NCBI GenBank assembly: GCA_003298465.1
Contig: QNGA01000004.1
Location: 124,001 to 188,000, forward strand
DNA from: a halophilic archaeon
GTDB taxonomy: Archaea > Halobacteriota > Halobacteria > Halobacteriales > Haladaptataceae
Length of the DNA: 64,000 nucleotides
Direction of reading: 5' to 3'
Shown: in pieces, positions 17,337 through 27,147 of the stretch
How positions within the stretch are numbered: the first letter of the stretch is position 1
Layout: each line of letters starts with the position of its first letter
Notes under the pieces: generated by a model
The model's input: the letters and a program-made list of their open reading frames with translations, nothing else
Told to the model about the DNA's origin: nothing
Databases searched by the model: none
Made by a program: the position numbers and the translations under genes

Positions 17337-18323
17337 CTAGGACGTACCAGGGGCACCCTGTTTCGACGCGTCGACTACGTCGAACTCGTCATCGACGGTC
17401 AGACTGATCGCGTCGTTTTCGGCGGTGAACGTGAATTGCGCCTCGAACGGTTCGGTGCCGAGAACGGTCTCCTCGTAGTCCATCATCACCGACGAGTACC
17501 GGTCGTGCGCTGGAGTCACGAGATTGATTCCGTGATCGGTCAGGAAGGCCTGCAGTTTCGTATCGTCGAGAAGGGACAGACCGAACGGGACGCGCTGGTC
17601 GAAAGTGCAGTTAGGACAACTGGCGGAGTGCAGGACCGCGTACCGGTTCTCGCACTCGTCGCAACCGTCGTTGGCGTACTGGTGGTCTTCGCAGACGTCT
17701 ATCCACTCGTCGAGCGTTGCCGAACACCGAGGGCACATACCGCCAGCAGCCATCAGACGGTCGGAGAGGCTCCACGTCTGTGCGGCCTCGTGTACTTCGG
17801 TCGGAGTGCGGTCCGTTATCCCTGCAGGCGGCAGATCCAAGTTACCGAGAAAGCCGTACTCGTCCGGTATCTCTTCCACCTGGTCCCGAACGTTGCTGTT
17901 TCCGTACGTTCCGGCACACTCCGGACAGTAGGTAGCGGCCCGTTCCTGACGGTAGGTCATCTCGATCCGAGCGCCGCAGTACTGGCAGGTCCGGTCGATC
18001 CGTGTCAGTTCCAGAACGGGGTCGTCGGTCACCGCCCCCGAGAGGATAGCCTCGGCCACGCGCTTTCCCGCCGGACGGAACCCGTAGCCGTCGTCGGTCC
18101 GCTCTACGAAGTGACCGACCAGTTTGTCAAGGTGGTAGTTGAACTGCGCCGAATCGATGGTTCCGACGCGGTCACGGAGTTCCGAGAATGCCAGTGGTCT
18201 GTTGGCCCTGTCGGCCGCTGCAAGCGTTTCTAGAATCCGAACGCGGGTTTCGTGTCCGATCGCCGTGAACGCGTCGTCGGGCGAAAGGAACGTATCGTCC
18301 CCATCGCTCGCCTCGTTTCCCAT
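17337..18323 (-). CDS. ArsR-type winged-helix protein with zinc ribbons
   Basis: The 328-residue protein opens with an ArsR-like wHTH (AFTAIGHETRVRILETLAAA to FNYHLDKLVGHFVERTDDGY, residues about 15-95). It continues with a Cys4 ribbon CQYCGA...YCPEC (about 115-140), a middle all-beta/alpha region, and a second cluster of Cys and His (CPRC, C..H.., CDEC, CPNC, about 200-250). The architecture recurs in haloarchaeal putative regulators whose ligand is unknown. ATG at 18323 begins just before the wHTH. It lies upstream of, and could regulate, neighbouring transport genes, but nothing in the sequence proves this. Confidence 0.72.
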   Translation of the reverse strand: MGNEASDGDDTFLSPDDAFTAIGHETRVRILETLAAADRANRPLAFSELRDRVGTIDSAQFNYHLDKLVGHFVERTDDGYGFRPAGKRVAEAILSGAVTDDPVLELTRIDRTCQYCGARIEMTYRQERAATYCPECAGTYGNSNVRDQVEEIPDEYGFLGNLDLPPAGITDRTPTEVHEAAQTWSLSDRLMAAGGMCPRCSATLDEWIDVCEDHQYANDGCDECENRYAVLHSASCPNCTFDQRVPFGLSLLDDTKLQAFLTDHGINLVTPAHDRYSSVMMDYEETVLGTEPFEAQFTFTAENDAISLTVDDEFDVVDASKQGAPGTS

Positions 18324-18432
18324 GCGAATCCCTGCAAGCGACGGACACATAATTCGTCTCGATTCGGGAACGATGGTGCCGTGCAATACTACCAACCCCA
18401 CCTGACGACTTCACTGGGAATGTAGCCACGGT

Positions 18433-19128
18433 TCATCCCCGACCAGTGTCGTGGTCCTCGTAGTGGCCGAAAACGTCCGTGACATCGGGCGTGGCGCCGG
18501 ACGCCGAGTAGACTGTGAGGATATCCCCGGCTTCGATCCGCGCTTCACCTTTCGGAGTGATCGGCGGTTCGTTCCCGGGTTTTTCAATGGCGACGATGAG
18601 CACGTCCTCAGCGAGGAGCCCTTCGTCGTCCGCTTCCTGGAGGGTCTTGCCCGCGATGGGCGCCTCCTCGGCAATGGCGATTTCGAAGACCTCCGCGTGG
18701 CCACCAAGCTGCATGAAGTCGATGATTGCCGGACGCTTGACCGCACGGTAGAGATATTCGGCGATGAGCTGCTGGGGATTTTCCATCGTCTGGACACCGA
18801 TCTGGCGAAAGACGCCCATGTGGTCCGGATTGTGGACGACGGAGACGACAGTGGGAATATCGAGTTCGTTCGCGAGCAGGCAGATCATGATGTTGGTCGC
18901 GTCCTGATCGGTCGTGCTGATGAGCGCGTCGGCGTCCTCCGCACCAGCGTCTATGAGCGTGTCCTTGGACGTGGCGTCGTCGTTGAGGACGAGACAGTCG
19001 TACTCGCTCGCGGCGCGATCGGCCCGTTCCCGGTCGTATTCGATTACGACGACCTCGTTGCCCTGTCGCGTCGCCATCTCGATGAGCGGCGTCCCGATCT
19101 CGCCGGCACCGACGATAATGATGTACAC
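18433..19128 (-). CDS. trkA: TrkA-type RCK potassium-channel regulator
   Basis: The 231-residue protein has an RCK_N Rossmann domain (YIIIVGAGEIGTPLIEMA, acidic strand-2 end VVVIEYD) and an RCK_C domain starting near [20 protein letters not shown]. It should form a ring beneath TrkH and gate K+ uptake in response to NAD(H)/ATP or another ligand. GTG at 19128 is chosen because it aligns with the paralogue at 26403-27089 (MYVIIVGAGSIG) and because a TATA-like CTTACAAG lies about 27 bases upstream. It follows trkH and the 66-residue gene in the same direction but apparently has its own promoter. Confidence 0.87.
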   Translation of the reverse strand: MYIIIVGAGEIGTPLIEMATRQGNEVVVIEYDRERADRAASEYDCLVLNDDATSKDTLIDAGAEDADALISTTDQDATNIMICLLANELDIPTVVSVVHNPDHMGVFRQIGVQTMENPQQLIAEYLYRAVKRPAIIDFMQLGGHAEVFEIAIAEEAPIAGKTLQEADDEGLLAEDVLIVAIEKPGNEPPITPKGEARIEAGDILTVYSASGATPDVTDVFGHYEDHDTGRG

Positions 19129-19217
19129 GTGGAAACAGTCCGTCGCCAACGTCTTGTAAGGGTACGCTCACCGCGGGGGCGTGCTCGTCTCCCCCTCATG
19201 CGCTGTAACCTGGCCCG

Positions 19218-19418
19218 TCAACGAATGCCCTTGTAGAGCACGTATCCGGCGAACGAGAGGATGTACAGTCCTGTGACGGTCTTCGTGAGGATATTCCGCC
19301 CGAGGATGACGAACGCGAGGATGACGACCGGGCCGAGAAGCAGGATACTATCGAGCACGCGGTCGCGCGCACCGAATCGAAACACCGCGCCGACGAACGG
19401 GACGTTTTCCGGATTCAT
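19218..19418 (-). CDS. Small two-TM membrane protein in the trkH operon
   Basis: This 66-residue protein (starts MNPENVPFVGAVFRFGARD) has two hydrophobic helices, ILLLGPVVILAFVILG and TGLYILSFAGYVLYKGI. It begins 2 bases after the trkH stop, so it is almost certainly co-translated with the channel subunit. I know no characterised homologue. A role as accessory subunit or regulator of TrkH is suggested by position only. Confidence 0.7.
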   Translation of the reverse strand: MNPENVPFVGAVFRFGARDRVLDSILLLGPVVILAFVILGRNILTKTVTGLYILSFAGYVLYKGIR

Positions 19419-19420
19419 CG

Positions 19421-21010
19421 TTATCGGTAAAGGTCGAAGGTGTCGAACAGGCCCCGCAACAGGACCAGCACCGGGATTATTTCGAGCCGCCCTATCCACA
19501 TATTGAACAGGAACATCACCTTCGGTGCGACGGGCATATCGGGGCCGGTGATGCCCGACGAGAGTCCGACGTTGCCCTGGGCGGAGGCGACCTCGAAGAT
19601 CGCGTTCTCCAGAGTAAAGGACGGATCGATCGTCAACAGCAGGACCGCCAGCCCGATTCCCAGGAACAGCACCCAGAGGAACGCGATAATCGAGGCCTCC
19701 TCGAACTCGCGACTGAGTTCGGTCTCGGAGAGACGACGTCCGTTGAGGTTGAGGTAGCGCACCGCCGACTCGGGATAGAAGACGCCTCGAATGCGGAAGG
19801 CGGTCCCTCGGATCAGGGTGATGGCGCGAATGAGTTTGATACCGCCCACCGTCGATCCGGCGGCTGCCCCGACGAACATCGCCAGCGACATCGTCAGCTG
19901 AGCCTGTGGCGACCAGTCGCCGATGCCGGTCGTCCCGAAGCCGGTGCAGGAGGCTGCCGAGACGAACTGGAACAACCCGTATCGAATCGTCTGGAACAGC
20001 GTCGCTGCGGTCCCCGTCAGCACGACTCCGTCGATCACGGTGACCCGCGAGGTCTCGAAGGTGCCGTTCAGTAACAGGATCGTGACCAGGGCGACCGACC
20101 CCAGCGCGAAGTAGCCCCAGAGCCATCGCGTCTGGACGTCCGTGTACAGGTTCCGTAGGTCGCCCTGAAATATCAGGTAGTGGACCGGGAAGGCGATGCT
20201 CCCCAGGACCATGACGGGAATCATCGCGAAGTCGATGAGAGGGCTGTCGTACGTACCGATACTACCGTCGGTGACGCTGAACCCACCGGTGGCGAGGCCC
20301 GTCATCCCGTGGTTGATAGCGCCCCAGGGCGGCATCCCGGCCAGCCACAGGAGGCTAATCGAGAGGAACGTGAAGAGGATGAATATCCACCAGATCGTTC
20401 GGACGGTCGAGACGATGCTCGGATGGATTTTCTCGGACCGGGCTTCGCTCTCGTACAGCGTCAGCGACCCCGACCCGGGTCGGGCGAGGATAGCCGTCGT
20501 GAGGACGATGACCCCGACACCACCGACCCACTCGATGAACGTCCGCCACCACTGGAGAGTGTGCGGAAGCACCGACTCGTCGTCGGTCATCGTCAGCCCC
20601 GTCCCCGTGAATCCCGACATCGACTCGAAGAAGCTGTTCAGTGGATTCTGAAACGCGGCGAGGGTCGGAGTGGCAACGCTCGCGGGCACGGTCAGTAGCC
20701 CGCCGTACGGGTCTACCGCGACCGTCCACGCGATCAAATAGAACGGAAGGCTCCCGAACACCCCGACGAGGAACCAGCCGGACGCGGCGATCATCATGCC
20801 GTGGAGCTTCCCGATGTCCTCCGGGGAGGGGTACCGCGTCGTGAGGACGTGTCCGAGTCCGAGCGGCACCATCCCCGAGATGACCAGAGCCGGAATCGCG
20901 TAGTACTCACCCCAGACGACGGCGACTATAATGGAGAGAAATATCATTCCGGAGAGGGCCTCGAGAATCCGACCGAGATCGCGCGCCAGCGGCTTCAGTC
21001 GTCGCCCCAT
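19421..21010 (-). CDS. trkH: TrkH-family potassium uptake channel subunit
   Basis: The 529-residue membrane protein has the four pseudo-repeats of TrkH/KtrB. The selectivity loops read MSGFTGTGLTM (about 155), GLATGGFSVTDG (about 245), CTGFGTTGIGDW (about 355) and QGNVGLSSGITG (about 480), each with the filter glycine. It takes up K+, the main osmolyte of haloarchaea, together with an RCK regulator such as TrkA. The start at 21010 is leaderless, with a strong TATA box 23-32 bases upstream. The 66-residue gene follows after 2 bases. Confidence 0.92.
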   Translation of the reverse strand: MGRRLKPLARDLGRILEALSGMIFLSIIVAVVWGEYYAIPALVISGMVPLGLGHVLTTRYPSPEDIGKLHGMMIAASGWFLVGVFGSLPFYLIAWTVAVDPYGGLLTVPASVATPTLAAFQNPLNSFFESMSGFTGTGLTMTDDESVLPHTLQWWRTFIEWVGGVGVIVLTTAILARPGSGSLTLYESEARSEKIHPSIVSTVRTIWWIFILFTFLSISLLWLAGMPPWGAINHGMTGLATGGFSVTDGSIGTYDSPLIDFAMIPVMVLGSIAFPVHYLIFQGDLRNLYTDVQTRWLWGYFALGSVALVTILLLNGTFETSRVTVIDGVVLTGTAATLFQTIRYGLFQFVSAASCTGFGTTGIGDWSPQAQLTMSLAMFVGAAAGSTVGGIKLIRAITLIRGTAFRIRGVFYPESAVRYLNLNGRRLSETELSREFEEASIIAFLWVLFLGIGLAVLLLTIDPSFTLENAIFEVASAQGNVGLSSGITGPDMPVAPKVMFLFNMWIGRLEIIPVLVLLRGLFDTFDLYR

Positions 21011-21032
21011 AGTGTGCGGCTACCGTCCTGGG

Positions 21033-21042
21033 GATATATAAT
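21033..21042 (-). promoter_or_regulatory. TATA box of trkH
   Basis: On the minus strand ATTATATATC (complement of 21033-21042) lies 23-32 bases before the trkH ATG, so transcription should begin at or next to the start codon. Confidence 0.6.
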
Positions 21043-21246
21043 CTGCTGATTCGTTATCCGGAATGCTGAATCCAATTCTTCAATGCTGGTCGGGGAGATG
21101 GCTGTGGCTTCGCCTCTACTAAGATATCCACAAGATACCGCCCATTCCTCCACCTCACTTGCTGGTTGCAGACGAATGAACTAAGACATCGGCCTCCCAC
21201 CAAGTCCGTATGTGCAGTGCGCTATCAGCGTGCAGTCGCACCCCCC

Positions 21247-21260
21247 TATACGTATAAACA
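21247..21260 (+). promoter_or_regulatory. TATA box overlapping a TATACGTATA palindrome
   Basis: The palindrome TATACGTATA (21247-21256) runs directly into the TATA-like CGTATAAACA, 15-25 bases before the Usp start at 21272. The gene is thus leaderless and the palindrome could be an operator that blocks TBP/TFB. Confidence 0.45.
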
Positions 21261-21271
21261 GATAGTTCGCT

Positions 21272-21715
21272 ATGTCTTCCACACTATTCCAACGGATCAT
21301 CGTTCCGGTCGCGAACAAAGACGATGCGGAAGCAACCACAGCAGCACTCACTCCGTATGTAGACGCGACTACCAGCACGGTCATCGCAGTCCACGTCATC
21401 GAGAAAGCGGGCGGGGCTCCGGATAAGGCGTCGGTCGAACAGCGCGAGCTCTTCGCCGATAAAGCGTTCGAAAGAGTCGCTGACGGGTTGGAGGACGTCG
21501 AGTTACAAACGGAGTATCTGTACGGTACGGACGTTGCAGCGACGATCATCGATGCTGCACACGACCTGGATGCGAGTGCGATCGTCTTCACGCCGCGTGG
21601 TAGTAGCCAGTGGCTCAAGCTTCTTACCGGCGACGTGACCGCAGGACTCGTGAACGAAAGCGATGTCCCGATTGTCGTGCTTCCGGACCAGCAAGACGGT
21701 GAGAACACACGATGA
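21272..21715 (+). CDS. Universal stress protein (UspA family)
   Basis: The 147-residue single-domain Usp has the first strand FQRIIVPVANKDDAE, the helix-strand VIAVHVIEKAGG, and a C-terminal segment ending VNESDVPIVVLPDQ. The ATP loop reads FTPRGSSQWLKLLTGDVT; it departs from the classic G-2x-G-9x-G-S/T pattern, so nucleotide binding is uncertain. Its stop overlaps the next start by four bases (ATGA at 21712-21715), coupling it to the permease-Usp fusion. This argues that the free Usp acts with that transporter. Confidence 0.85.
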   Translation: MSSTLFQRIIVPVANKDDAEATTAALTPYVDATTSTVIAVHVIEKAGGAPDKASVEQRELFADKAFERVADGLEDVELQTEYLYGTDVAATIIDAAHDLDASAIVFTPRGSSQWLKLLTGDVTAGLVNESDVPIVVLPDQQDGENTR

Positions 21716-23991
21716 GCGAATCGGAACAGGAGCTGGCGCGGGACCTCGGCTTCCTCGAGGCCTACACGATCGGTCTCGGAACGATGATCGGGGCAGGAAT
21801 CTTCGTCCTTCCGAGCATCGCTGCCAATCAAGCTGGTCCCGCGAGCATGATCTCATTCCTCGGGGGTGGAATGGTGTCGCTGCTGGCTGCTCTCTCGTTG
21901 TCGGAGTTAGCGACCGGGATGCCGAAGGCCGGCGGCAGTTACTATTACGTGAACCGGGCGCTCGGGCCGTTTTTCGGGAGTATCGTCGGGTGGGGCATGT
22001 GGGCCGGCCTGACGTTCGCGAGCGCGTTCTACATGATCGGGTTCGGGCAGTATCTTCTCCCAGGTCTCGGACAGTATCTGACCTTCCTCTCTGGATGGGG
22101 TGATATTGGAATCACCGTCGCGGCGCTTGTGATGGCAGCTCTTCTAACGGCTGTGAACTACTACGGTGTCAAGGAGACTGGCGCACTTCAGAACGTCATC
22201 GTCCTCTCGCTCCTCGGCCTTATCGTCGGATTCCTCGGACTTGGCATCGTCGATGGGCCGACGATTCAAGCGTTCAATCCCTACGGGTGGCCTGCAGTTG
22301 CGGCCACGATTGGTACCGTCTACGTGTCGTTCATCGGGTTCGAGGTGATTGCCACCAGTGCTGAAGAAATCAAAAATCCGAGTCGGAACCTTCCATTGGC
22401 GATGATTGCGGCTGTCGTGACGCCGACGTTGATGTACGTCGGTGTAATGTACGTCTCGACCGGGACGCTCTCGATTACTGCCCTCGCGAACTCCCAAATT
22501 CCGGTCGCTGACGTCGCTGCCGAGTTCATGGGGACGATTGGTTCGCTGCTCATGATCGTCGGGGCCGTCTTAGCGACGGTTTCGAGCGCGAATGCGAGTA
22601 TTCTCTCGGCGGCGCGCGTCAATTTCGCGATGGGCCGCGATCGAATCCTCGTCAACTGGCTCAACGAGGTTCACGACCACTTCCGGACGCCGTATCGAGC
22701 GATTTCGGCGACGGGAATCATCACGCTCGTTTTGATCGGCATCGGTGTTGGCGTCGGAACGCTTGCCGAGGTGGCGAGTTTCATGTATTTGGTCACCTAT
22801 GCGCTCGTGCACGTCGCCGTTATCGTATTGCGCCGTGCTGACCCGGAGGCATACGAACCGTCGTTCCGGATTCCAAGCATCCTTTATCCCGCTGCTCCGC
22901 TTCTAGGCTTTCTGGCCTGTCTAGCCATCTTACTCCAGATGAATCTCATTGTGCAGGCGATTGGCACCGTCATCATCGCATTTGGAATCATCTGGTACTT
23001 TGTCTACGCCCGTGACCGCGCCCTAAGTGAGAGTCTCGTCGGTGAAGCGATTGCGCCGGAACCCACGGCGATCACCAACGGTCGGGGCCAATACCGCGTC
23101 GTGGTCCCTGTCGCGAACCCGGAGACGGAACGGGATCTCCTCCGGATGGCTGCTGCCAGCGCTCACGCGCACGAAAACGAGCAAGCTGAGGTCATCGCAG
23201 TGAACGTGATCGAGGTGCCGCAACAGACGTCGCTATCCCAGGACCTCACCTTCGAGGAGGAACGCGTCGAAGGTCAGCAACAACTTCTAGCATCGGCTCG
23301 CGACATCGCAGACGATCTGGATATCGGGTTGCGAACGCGGTCGATCGTCGGTCGGAACGCCGGGTCGGTCATCTTGGACGTAATCGAGGAGGAGAACGCC
23401 GACCACGTGCTCCTTGGCTGGCAAGGGACTCGCAGCCGCCGAGAGCACGTTCTCGGGTCAACCATCGACCCGGTCATCGGAAGAGCACCGTGTGACGCGA
23501 CGCTCGTCAAACTCGGACCCGAAGGCGGACGAGGCGAAGGTGACATCATGGCCCTCGCCGGAGAAGGACCTCACGCGCCCGTCGCTGCTCGGCGTGCCGC
23601 GGAATTCGTCGCTACGACGGACGGGGAGGATACGCTCACACTCTTCCACGTGCAAGAACCAGACGCCGAGGACGACGACGGTCTCTCCCCACAAGAGCGT
23701 GGTGAGGCAGTGATTGCGGACTTGGCCGAACGTGCCGGGATCGAGTACATGGACTACGATGCTCGCGTCGAGGTTGCCGAAGATGTCGAACAAGCGATTC
23801 TCGACGCCGCGTCGGAGTACGACACGATCTGCGTCGGGGCGACGCGGTCGGGAACGGTGTCACAGGCCGTCTTCGGCTCGCTTCCGGAGACGGTCGGTGA
23901 GAAGACCGACCGGACCGTCGTGATGGCGCGTGGGCCCGAGGAATCGCCGATGTCGGTTCGCGAAGCCATCGTCCGGCGGCTCGAAGTGTAG
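21712..23991 (+). CDS. APC-superfamily permease fused to two UspA domains
   Basis: The 759-residue protein has an amino acid/polyamine (APC) permease of about 12 TM helices (residues 15-440; signature TIGLGTMIGAGIFVLPS) and a cytoplasmic tail of two Usp domains (about 460-605 and 610-745). The first has the full ATP motif GWQGTRSRREHVLGST; the second has GATRSGTVSQAVFGS. It presumably imports an amino acid or polyamine, with activity set by nucleotide or stress signals at the tail. It is translationally coupled to the preceding free Usp. Codon use is less G+C-rich than in flanking housekeeping genes. Confidence 0.85.
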   Translation: MSESEQELARDLGFLEAYTIGLGTMIGAGIFVLPSIAANQAGPASMISFLGGGMVSLLAALSLSELATGMPKAGGSYYYVNRALGPFFGSIVGWGMWAGLTFASAFYMIGFGQYLLPGLGQYLTFLSGWGDIGITVAALVMAALLTAVNYYGVKETGALQNVIVLSLLGLIVGFLGLGIVDGPTIQAFNPYGWPAVAATIGTVYVSFIGFEVIATSAEEIKNPSRNLPLAMIAAVVTPTLMYVGVMYVSTGTLSITALANSQIPVADVAAEFMGTIGSLLMIVGAVLATVSSANASILSAARVNFAMGRDRILVNWLNEVHDHFRTPYRAISATGIITLVLIGIGVGVGTLAEVASFMYLVTYALVHVAVIVLRRADPEAYEPSFRIPSILYPAAPLLGFLACLAILLQMNLIVQAIGTVIIAFGIIWYFVYARDRALSESLVGEAIAPEPTAITNGRGQYRVVVPVANPETERDLLRMAAASAHAHENEQAEVIAVNVIEVPQQTSLSQDLTFEEERVEGQQQLLASARDIADDLDIGLRTRSIVGRNAGSVILDVIEEENADHVLLGWQGTRSRREHVLGSTIDPVIGRAPCDATLVKLGPEGGRGEGDIMALAGEGPHAPVAARRAAEFVATTDGEDTLTLFHVQEPDAEDDDGLSPQERGEAVIADLAERAGIEYMDYDARVEVAEDVEQAILDAASEYDTICVGATRSGTVSQAVFGSLPETVGEKTDRTVVMARGPEESPMSVREAIVRRLEV

Positions 23992-24023
23992 TCGTTTCTC
24001 TCTGGCGTCAACTGCCTCTCCCT

Positions 24024-26246
24024 TCAGAATGCGAGTTTCTCGACGAGACCACGTACGAGACTTCGGCTTTTCAGTTCACGAGGATGAGCCAGTAGAACAG
24101 TCGCGTCTATTCGGTCGCTAAGTTCGACTGCTGGATCGCCGAAGGCGAGCTCGTGGATGCGTGAATGTGCCACCGTCCCGATGACGGCAACGTCCGTGTC
24201 ACCGGTAGCTGCAACCAGGCCGTCGATGACGTGAGACGTACGGACGACCTCGCTCTCCGTTGGTGCAGTGCAGAGCTTTTCGAGCTCGGCGTGGTACGTC
24301 GTCGTTGCCGTAACCTGTTCTTCGGGTGCCTCCTCTTTGACTGCCGTGAGGAACCGAATCCGAGCATCGTGCTGGACGGCGATGGCATCAGCGAGGAGCA
24401 CCTTGAGTGGACGATACGGTCCCCGTCGAGTTATCACCGTGATATTGTCGATCGAGTTCAGTCCCCGATGGCGGAGGAATATCGTGTCACAGGGAGCACC
24501 GTTCATGAACCAGTCGACGTCACTTCCGAGGAGTTCTGCATGAAGTCGGTCGGGCTCCCATTCACCCAACAGAAAGTCGGCATCGACGCTGTCCGCGTAG
24601 TTGACGACCGCTCGCTTCAGGTCGTGTGAGACGATTTCTCGGGGAAGAATCTCCGCAGGGAGCTCCGCTGCTATCTCCTCCGTTTGTGCTTCGAACGTCC
24701 GATCCGATGCATCCATGTCGGTGGCCGACGAGAGCGACAGTTGCTCCGGGACTTCCTCGAATCGGACGGCATGAACGCGTCCTCCGTTCCGTGCCGCGAC
24801 ACTTGCGGCCACACCGAGTAGCATCTGCTCCCGATCGGGCGGCGTGTCTTCGTCCATCGCAACGACCACCGTCCCGCCCCCATCTGCGAAGGTTTGTTCT
24901 ACCTGCTTGAGCGATTGCGCGTCAGCCGACCGGCGTAACGCATCGAAGGCTGCTCCCTCTCGCTTGGTCTTTTCGCGACCATACACTAGATACCAGACAA
25001 TTCCGATGAGGATGATGCCGATTGCACCTCCGATCGCGACGATTCCCATCTGGGTCAGCAGCACCAACCCACCACCAATCCCGGCAATCTGGACCCACGG
25101 ATATGCCGGCGACGTAAATTCCGGCGAGTACGACTCGAGCGAGCTTTCCCGGAAGGCGATTAGTGCGAGATTGACGAACGTGAAAATGAGGATCTTGAAC
25201 GCGCTTGCGAGTTTTGCGAGTTCGACGACCGGCACGAAAGCGATGAGACCTAGCAGAAGCACCCCCGTTAGTCCGACCGAAACGATCGGCGTTTTGAACC
25301 GCTCGCTGACCTCGCTCAATCGTTCAGGGGCCAATGCGTCTCGACTCATAGCGAACGGGAAACGGGACGAAGAGAGCACTCCTGCGTTCGCCATGCTCGT
25401 CAGCGCGAAAACGGCGACGGTTGCGAGAGCGAGTTCGCCGAATCGACCCGCAAACTGGCCAGCGGCGTACGCCATGGGAGTGAGCATATCATCGGCCATC
25501 AGGCCGTCAGATGGTGAAACGCCGACGATAACGAACACCGTGAGCGTGTAGACGAGCATCATCGCGACGACGGAGAAGATCATCGCGAAGGGGATGTTTC
25601 GACCCGGATTCTCGACTTCCTCGGCGACGCTAGCGATTTTCGTGACCCCTGCGTAGGAGACGAACACGAACCCCGTCGCGGCGAGGATGCCGCCACTATC
25701 GTGTGTCGTGAATGGGTGGAATCGGCTGCTGTCGACGTAGGTGATTCCATCGAATACGAACGCGGCCAGGGCGAGCAGGACGAGACTGACGATTATCGCT
25801 TGTAACCGGCCACTCTGTTTCACGCCGACGATGTTCACGACGATGAGGAGGACGCCAAGACCGAGGCTAAGATACACCAAATAACCGCTTGGGATAGATA
25901 CAAGAAGAACGACGTATGCTCCGAGTCCCACGAGCGCGAACGCACTCTTGAACACAAGGGAAAACCATGCCCCAATCCCTGCGATAGTTCCGAGTAGCGG
26001 ACCCATCGCACGGTCGATGTAAAGATACGTTCCACCAGCCTCCGGCATGGCGGTAGCCATCTCTGCTTTCGAGAGCGCGGCAGGGAGGACAATGAGACCC
26101 GCGAGAAGGTATGCGAGGATGACGCTCGGACCGGTCTTTTTCGCCGCTAAACCTGGGAGGACGAAGATACCACTCCCGACCATCGCCCCGATACTGATCA
26201 TGATCGTTGCGTACAACCCCAAATCTCGTTCGAGATCTTTTACCAT
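24024..26246 (-). CDS. APC-superfamily permease fused to two UspA-like domains
   Basis: The 740-residue protein has the same layout as the convergent gene at 21712: a permease (LGLYATIMISIGAMVGSGIF, about 12 TM helices to about residue 425) and a C-terminal tail of two Usp-like domains. In the first tail domain the loop LLGEWEPDRLHAELLGSDVD keeps part of the ATP motif; the second (VIGTVAHSRIHELAFGD) is more diverged. The two genes are convergent with a 32-base gap. A cationic or neutral amino acid substrate is likely for the family. Base composition is lower in G+C than its flanks. Confidence 0.84.
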   Translation of the reverse strand: MVKDLERDLGLYATIMISIGAMVGSGIFVLPGLAAKKTGPSVILAYLLAGLIVLPAALSKAEMATAMPEAGGTYLYIDRAMGPLLGTIAGIGAWFSLVFKSAFALVGLGAYVVLLVSIPSGYLVYLSLGLGVLLIVVNIVGVKQSGRLQAIIVSLVLLALAAFVFDGITYVDSSRFHPFTTHDSGGILAATGFVFVSYAGVTKIASVAEEVENPGRNIPFAMIFSVVAMMLVYTLTVFVIVGVSPSDGLMADDMLTPMAYAAGQFAGRFGELALATVAVFALTSMANAGVLSSSRFPFAMSRDALAPERLSEVSERFKTPIVSVGLTGVLLLGLIAFVPVVELAKLASAFKILIFTFVNLALIAFRESSLESYSPEFTSPAYPWVQIAGIGGGLVLLTQMGIVAIGGAIGIILIGIVWYLVYGREKTKREGAAFDALRRSADAQSLKQVEQTFADGGGTVVVAMDEDTPPDREQMLLGVAASVAARNGGRVHAVRFEEVPEQLSLSSATDMDASDRTFEAQTEEIAAELPAEILPREIVSHDLKRAVVNYADSVDADFLLGEWEPDRLHAELLGSDVDWFMNGAPCDTIFLRHRGLNSIDNITVITRRGPYRPLKVLLADAIAVQHDARIRFLTAVKEEAPEEQVTATTTYHAELEKLCTAPTESEVVRTSHVIDGLVAATGDTDVAVIGTVAHSRIHELAFGDPAVELSDRIDATVLLAHPRELKSRSLVRGLVEKLAF

Positions 26247-26402
26247 GGTTTAGTGGTCGACGGTATCCGAGTTGGTTGGTCGGCCTGAGCAGGGTATCGT
26301 CCTCGCTTTAGTGGACAGGCGGTATCAAACTATAAGAGTGCAAAACGCGATGCCGATGTAGAATGGCTCACGCGGATTACTATCGACTGTAAATATCGGA
26401 GT

Positions 26403-27089
26403 TCATTTCCGGCTCTCGATTCGTTCTGCGCCTGTAAACATATCCATGACGTCCGGCGTGAATCCTTGCTTAGAGAACACGGTCAGGAGATCTCCGACTT
26501 GAACTTCGACGTCACCGCGTGGCGTAATAACGGATTGATCGCGCTCGATGGCAACGACAAGTACGTCGTCGCCTAGAATCCCCAACTCTCCTGCCGTTTG
26601 CAGTGTCTGGCCGGCAATCGGGCTTCCCTCCGTCACGGTGATTTCGAAGACTTCTGCCTCGTCACCGATGTGCATGAAGTCCTTGACCGATGGACGCTGA
26701 ACGGCTCGGAAGAGATACTCGGCGATGAGATGTTGGGGGTTTTCGAGGACGTTAACGCCAATCTGTCGAAAGATTCGCATGTGCTCGGGGTTGTGGACGA
26801 CCGAAACTAACGACGGAACTTCGAGTTCTTTGGCGAGCAACATCACCATGATGTTGACCGCATCCTGGTCGGTCGTGCTGATGATGGCGTCAGCCTCGTC
26901 CGCTCCGGCCTCTTCCAGGTTCTCCATCACCGTGGCGTCGGCATTGAGGACCAGGCAGTCGTAGTTGGAGGCTGCCTTCTCGGCGACGTCCGCGTCGTTC
27001 TCGATGACGACGACGTTGTTCCGTTGTTGAGTAGCCAGTTCGATCAGCGGTGTTCCGATACTTCCGGCGCCGACGATGATGACGTACAT
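26403..27089 (-). CDS. trkA: TrkA-type RCK potassium-channel regulator (second copy)
   Basis: The 228-residue RCK protein has the NAD-binding loop VGAGSIG at residues 6-12, acidic VVVIEND, the conserved STTDQDAVNIMV, and an RCK_C domain from about residue 140 (HIGDEAEVFEITVTEGSPI). It is close to the copy at 18433 but no TrkH lies beside it; it sits between a permease-Usp fusion and a Cys-rich protein. It may serve the same TrkH or regulate the neighbouring permease. A TATA box (AGTATATAGG on plus, 27116-27125) gives a leaderless start at 27089. Confidence 0.86.
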   Translation of the reverse strand: MYVIIVGAGSIGTPLIELATQQRNNVVVIENDADVAEKAASNYDCLVLNADATVMENLEEAGADEADAIISTTDQDAVNIMVMLLAKELEVPSLVSVVHNPEHMRIFRQIGVNVLENPQHLIAEYLFRAVQRPSVKDFMHIGDEAEVFEITVTEGSPIAGQTLQTAGELGILGDDVLVVAIERDQSVITPRGDVEVQVGDLLTVFSKQGFTPDVMDMFTGAERIESRK

Positions 27090-27115
27090 TCTGTTGGTAG
27101 CTTCTGTTAGCCGAG

Positions 27116-27147
27116 AGTATATAGGATTGTCTAATTAGATATTTAAG
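27116..27147. promoter_or_regulatory. Divergent promoters of trkA and the 119-residue protein
   Basis: AGTATATAGG at 27116-27125 read on the minus strand serves the trkA start at 27089 (27-36 bases away). ATATTTAAG at 27139-27147 serves the plus-strand ATG at 27169 (22-30 bases). The two TATA boxes are only about 14 bases apart, so the genes probably share control. Confidence 0.55.
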
